Assembly: GCF_001650725.1 (NCBI RefSeq)
Contig: NZ_LXVX01000008.1
Location: 47,454-111,453 of the forward strand
DNA from: Sphingobium sp. TCM1
GTDB lineage: Bacteria > Pseudomonadota > Alphaproteobacteria > Sphingomonadales > Sphingomonadaceae
Direction of reading: 5' to 3'
Length of the DNA stretch: 64,000 bases
A program made the position numbers and the translations under genes. Within the stretch, counting starts at the first letter, position 1. The number at the start of each line of letters is the position of its first letter. This document shows, piece after piece, positions 63,982-64,000 of this stretch. The notes below the pieces were generated by a model. It ran no database searches. It was not told the origin of the DNA and was given only the letters and a program-made list of their open reading frames with translations.

Positions 63982-64000
63982 CTGTCTCTTATACACATCT
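63982..64000. other. Tn5/Nextera mosaic-end adapter (not genomic)
   Basis: The last 19 bases, CTGTCTCTTATACACATCT, are identical to the transposase mosaic end used in Nextera libraries. They sit exactly at the sequence end, so they are untrimmed adapter and mark a contig boundary. Confidence 0.97.

Overview
The window is high-GC and densely packed. Its gene order (ruvX, DUF3089, gatCAB), sigma/FecR/TonB-receptor signalling and sphingan-type export proteins point to a sphingomonad (Alphaproteobacteria, Sphingomonadaceae, probably Sphingobium-like). That assignment is inference from gene content; there is no rRNA. The right edge is a contig end: the last 19 bases are exactly the Tn5/Nextera mosaic end, so they are library adapter and not genome.

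Layout. 1-7.3 kb: housekeeping and stress genes. A partial glutaredoxin-type protein has a MerR-type promoter and lies next to a MerR-like regulator. A Rap1a-like secreted protein, RuvX, a DUF3089 hydrolase and the GatCAB amidotransferase operon follow. 7.3-14.7 kb: a minus-strand cell-surface signalling unit (ECF sigma, FecR, STN-domain TonB receptor) followed by a large autotransporter. 14.7-25.9 kb: a class C beta-lactamase-like hydrolase, the complete glycogen operon glgP-glgB-glgC-glgA-glgX, and a convergent Nudix hydrolase. 26.5-35.5 kb: a CDP-deoxysugar operon (RfbF, RfbG, an unusual RfbH-like enzyme, a TylCIII-like C-methyltransferase and an SDR). It ends in a membrane GT2, faces a convergent GT39-like membrane transferase, and is followed by a methyltransferase-like protein. 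36-43.4 kb: minus-strand surface-polysaccharide genes: outer-membrane barrel, Wza/GumB lipoprotein, a decayed Wzy/WaaL-like polymerase, sulfotransferase, DegT aminotransferase and a WbpM/PglF-like dehydratase. 43.7-52.4 kb: a tightly overlapping plus-strand glycan operon: two GT4 enzymes, a GT4-phosphoglycosyltransferase fusion, a formyltransferase, a PIG-L deacetylase, an ATP-grasp enzyme, a HAD phosphatase and another GT4. 52.6-57.1 kb: two LuxR-type regulators with degenerate receivers on either side of a Wzx-like flippase, then an AT-rich island with a strong Fur-box match ahead of a Crp/Fnr regulator. 57.2-62.4 kb: a PglA-like GT, a FAD oxidoreductase, a NodB-like deacetylase and a TviB-like UDP-sugar dehydrogenase. 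62.3-64 kb: a DUF2306 membrane protein and a frameshifted conserved gene at the contig end.

How it fits together (inference). About 36 kb is devoted to surface glycans. One module makes a CDP-linked, possibly C-methylated deoxysugar and probably loads it on undecaprenyl phosphate for a periplasmic transferase. A second makes a UDP-4-amino-4,6-dideoxy sugar, perhaps N-formylated, that starts or decorates a Wzx-dependent repeat unit. The only polymerase/ligase-like gene seen is broken and no Wzc-type co-polymerase is present. The polymer may therefore be finished by genes outside the window, or export may be decaying. No tRNA, rRNA, CRISPR array, insertion sequence or prophage was recognised.
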